Translations under genes and position numbers: made by a program | Shown: piece by piece, positions 63,401 through 64,000 of the stretch | Numbering within the stretch: position 1 is the first letter of the stretch | Layout: each line of letters begins with the position of its first letter | The notes under the pieces: model-generated | The model's input: the letters and a program-made list of their open reading frames with translations, nothing else | Databases searched by the model: none | Told to the model about the DNA's origin: nothing | Source of the DNA: Microbispora amethystogenes | GTDB taxonomy: Bacteria; Actinomycetota; Actinomycetes; Streptosporangiales; Streptosporangiaceae | Direction: 5' to 3' | Assembly: GCF_016863015.1 (NCBI RefSeq) | Contig: NZ_BOOB01000036.1 | Location: 120,674 to 184,673 of the forward strand | Length of the DNA stretch: 64,000 bases

Positions 63401-64000
63401 TCGTAGCCGATCCGCCAGGGATTGAGCCCCGGTGGGGTGATCTGCGAGACCCGGCCGGCGGCGTTGTAGTAGTAGGTCAGTGTCAGGTTGGCGCGCGGGT
63501 CCGTCACCGTGCGCAGGTGGCCGGTCGAGTCGTAGGCGTAGGTGGCGAGGGTGGTGGTCTTCATCGCCGACGTCGCGGGGTCGTAGGCGGTGTAGGAGAT
63601 GGACTTGACCAGGCCGGTGTAGTCACCCCAGCCGCTCGACACACCGCTCGCCGTCGTGCTCGCGGCGTAGGTGACGTCCACTGTCTTGCAGCCCGCGACC
63701 AGGGTGGTGCAGGTGACCCCAGCGGCGACGGGGGCGAGCATCCGGCTGACCCGTCCGGAGGCGTCGTAGGTGTAGGTGGTGGTGTTCTCGGCGCCCGCCT
63801 CGTCGATCGAGCTGACCGTCCATGCGCCGCCGGAGGCGGTGAAGACGGTCGTGGTGCCCACCGAGTCGGTGTGGGTGAACTGGGTGGCCGAGTCCTTGGT
63901 CACCGTGGAGCCATCAGATGCGTCCGAGATGCCCTTGTACGTGCCGTCCGGCTGCACCGTGTAGGTCTCGATCGAGCCGTCGGTGCCGGTGAACAGCACA
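60478..64000 (-). CDS. RHS-repeat polymorphic toxin, 5' end outside the window
   Basis: At least 1173 residues are visible and the frame runs off the right edge. Many YD repeats are present (YDTAGRLTQVADTYD; YDATGRV-like units), then the RHS core end: NDRYEWLGGARRASDAVADI, GVRLYNPATGRFLQVDPVVG and YEYCFGDPLNCRDLDGK. About 150 residues follow with a different composition (KGHFDPTGSKITFSFGQYKG; NVFGRWLSKQKAKSAWLQFA), the expected variable toxin tip. It should be exported as a shell that encloses and delivers this tip to competitors. The tip family is not one I recognise. A small membrane protein sits in the immunity position downstream. Confidence 0.92.
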   Translation of the reverse strand, partial: VLFTGTDGSIETYTVQPDGTYKGISDASDGSTVTKDSATQFTHTDSVGTTTVFTASGGAWTVSSIDEAGAENTTTYTYDASGRVSRMLAPVAAGVTCTTLVAGCKTVDVTYAASTTASGVSSGWGDYTGLVKSISYTAYDPATSAMKTTTLATYAYDSTGHLRTVTDPRANLTLTYYYNAAGRVSQITPPGLNPWRIGYDTSGRLADVQREAGAIDIVEAVSYGVPINSPVDVTGATAATWSQTTDLPRTGTAVFPAWRVPPQAGDGSYTPAAADYPYASLTYMDVNGRAVNTATYGAGAWQISATRYDDDGNTVWDLSAGNRAEALAPSSSTDAYVVGRSSSAERADLLANVTAYNDDGDVLTSDGPAHQVMLAGGTLASARRHTEYTYDEGKPDPDTDYHLVTTTTVKPLVVNGAGTVAAADTHTEKTGYDPIVSGDPSGWDLFQPTSQKIAYPGGTDIVRKVRYDDAGREIERRMPSSSGSDAGTTTTTYYTAAANSSIPSCGGKPQWAGLVCRTAPAANPSSGGTLPVTTVTYGYWGQTAQTVETSGSATRTSTITVDAAGRTSQTSLTETGAGSTALPDRTYTYDNATGLLTGVTAGGVSVTTAYDALGRAYSAGDADGNTAVTTYDVTGRVATVNDGKGTYTYTYDGTDAAGKAERRGLPTGIAVSTIGSFTAAYDAAGHLVKQVYPNGLTATGGWDDTGKQTALTYGKSGVNWLAFTAIPNADGRTAETTGPNGSLQRYTYDTAGRLTQVADTYDLSCETRTYGFDVDTNRTSQASYPAADDGSCSTSATPTTATHTFDSADRITDSGYSYDAFGRTTAVPASSTANGAAVTAGYYAGDMVRTLTQASTTKTFTLDPLGRIRQTTSSAGTQTNHYSASGDSPAWISEANGSWTRNVTAFTGLEATQTSGGTLTLQLTNLHGDVVATCADSSSATGVDSYAEQTEYGLDRTVNTNDRYEWLGGARRASDAVADIVLMGVRLYNPATGRFLQVDPVVGGNGNDYEYCFGDPLNCRDLDGKFSYSFTFQLMEKPGKPKGALNWMRYNIRKVFPFQGCGSTLYLGEVCKLQIPLWGTAPVKIVQLTSTSWTFEALKGHFDPTGSKITFSFGQYKGHLTFTVHARGPNSGLVQGNVFGRWLSKQKAKSAWLQFARNIEDRMPAYPEGYVFT

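Overview
The window is high-GC DNA with strong third-position G/C in nearly every gene, many GTG and TTG starts, and gene pairs joined by 4-base ATGA or GTGA overlaps. These traits and the gene families (Streptomyces-type XRE regulators, ECF42-type sigma factor with a YCII partner, DUF3618, AtuA family, modular secreted cellulases with CBM2) indicate a filamentous actinomycete. A member of Streptosporangiales is my best guess; this is inference and no rRNA gene is present to test it.

Layout. 0-2.4 kb: a three-gene minus-strand envelope operon (holin-X-like, DUF3618 protein, YihY/BrkB). 2.6-8.4 kb: a cellulose-degradation cluster (GH48 exocellulase, GH9 endoglucanase, stand-alone CBM2 protein) with two CebR-like operators at the GH48 gene and two tandem hairpins between the cellulase genes. 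8.4-14 kb: a two-component system divergent from a flavin-based electron-transfer operon (ferric-reductase-like membrane protein, FMN-binding protein, ApbE flavin transferase). 14-17.5 kb: RibD-like reductase, AraC regulator, and an FAD monooxygenase divergent from its probable TetR repressor. 17.5-18.9 kb: an accessory patch with a broken XRE regulator and a VapBC-type toxin-antitoxin pair. 19-24.4 kb: a SNF2 helicase whose P-loop is split by a LAGLIDADG-bearing intein, followed by a SWIM-domain partner. 24.4-29.8 kb: lipid kinase, secreted M6 metalloprotease, and FAD-linked oxidase. 29.9-38.7 kb: a membrane Ser/Thr kinase preceded by four regularly spaced G-runs, then a four-gene acyl-CoA carboxylase / enoyl-CoA hydratase / AtuA operon that resembles acyclic-terpene or leucine catabolism.

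38.8-49.2 kb: XRE regulator, ferritin-like protein, GT39 and GT2-GtrA glycosyltransferases, a TipAS-domain remnant, a chloramphenicol-phosphotransferase-like protein, an unknown polytopic protein with a membrane-anchored solute-binding protein, and a second two-component system. 49.3-57.7 kb: phytoene-desaturase-like oxidoreductase, the psuG-psuK pseudouridine catabolism pair, a large Pro/Gln-rich protein of unknown role, an ECF42-type sigma factor with its YCII partner, and a GNAT acetyltransferase preceded by a tiny ORF. 57.8-59.7 kb: a probable radical-SAM peptide- or protein-modification locus (43-aa ORF, unknown 189-aa protein, radical SAM enzyme, all tightly coupled). This is the best candidate here for something undescribed. 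59.7-64 kb: a transposase remnant and a polymorphic RHS toxin (5' end outside the window) with a small membrane protein in the immunity position.

I saw no tRNA, rRNA or CRISPR array. Functions come from family resemblance read by eye; no database search was run.
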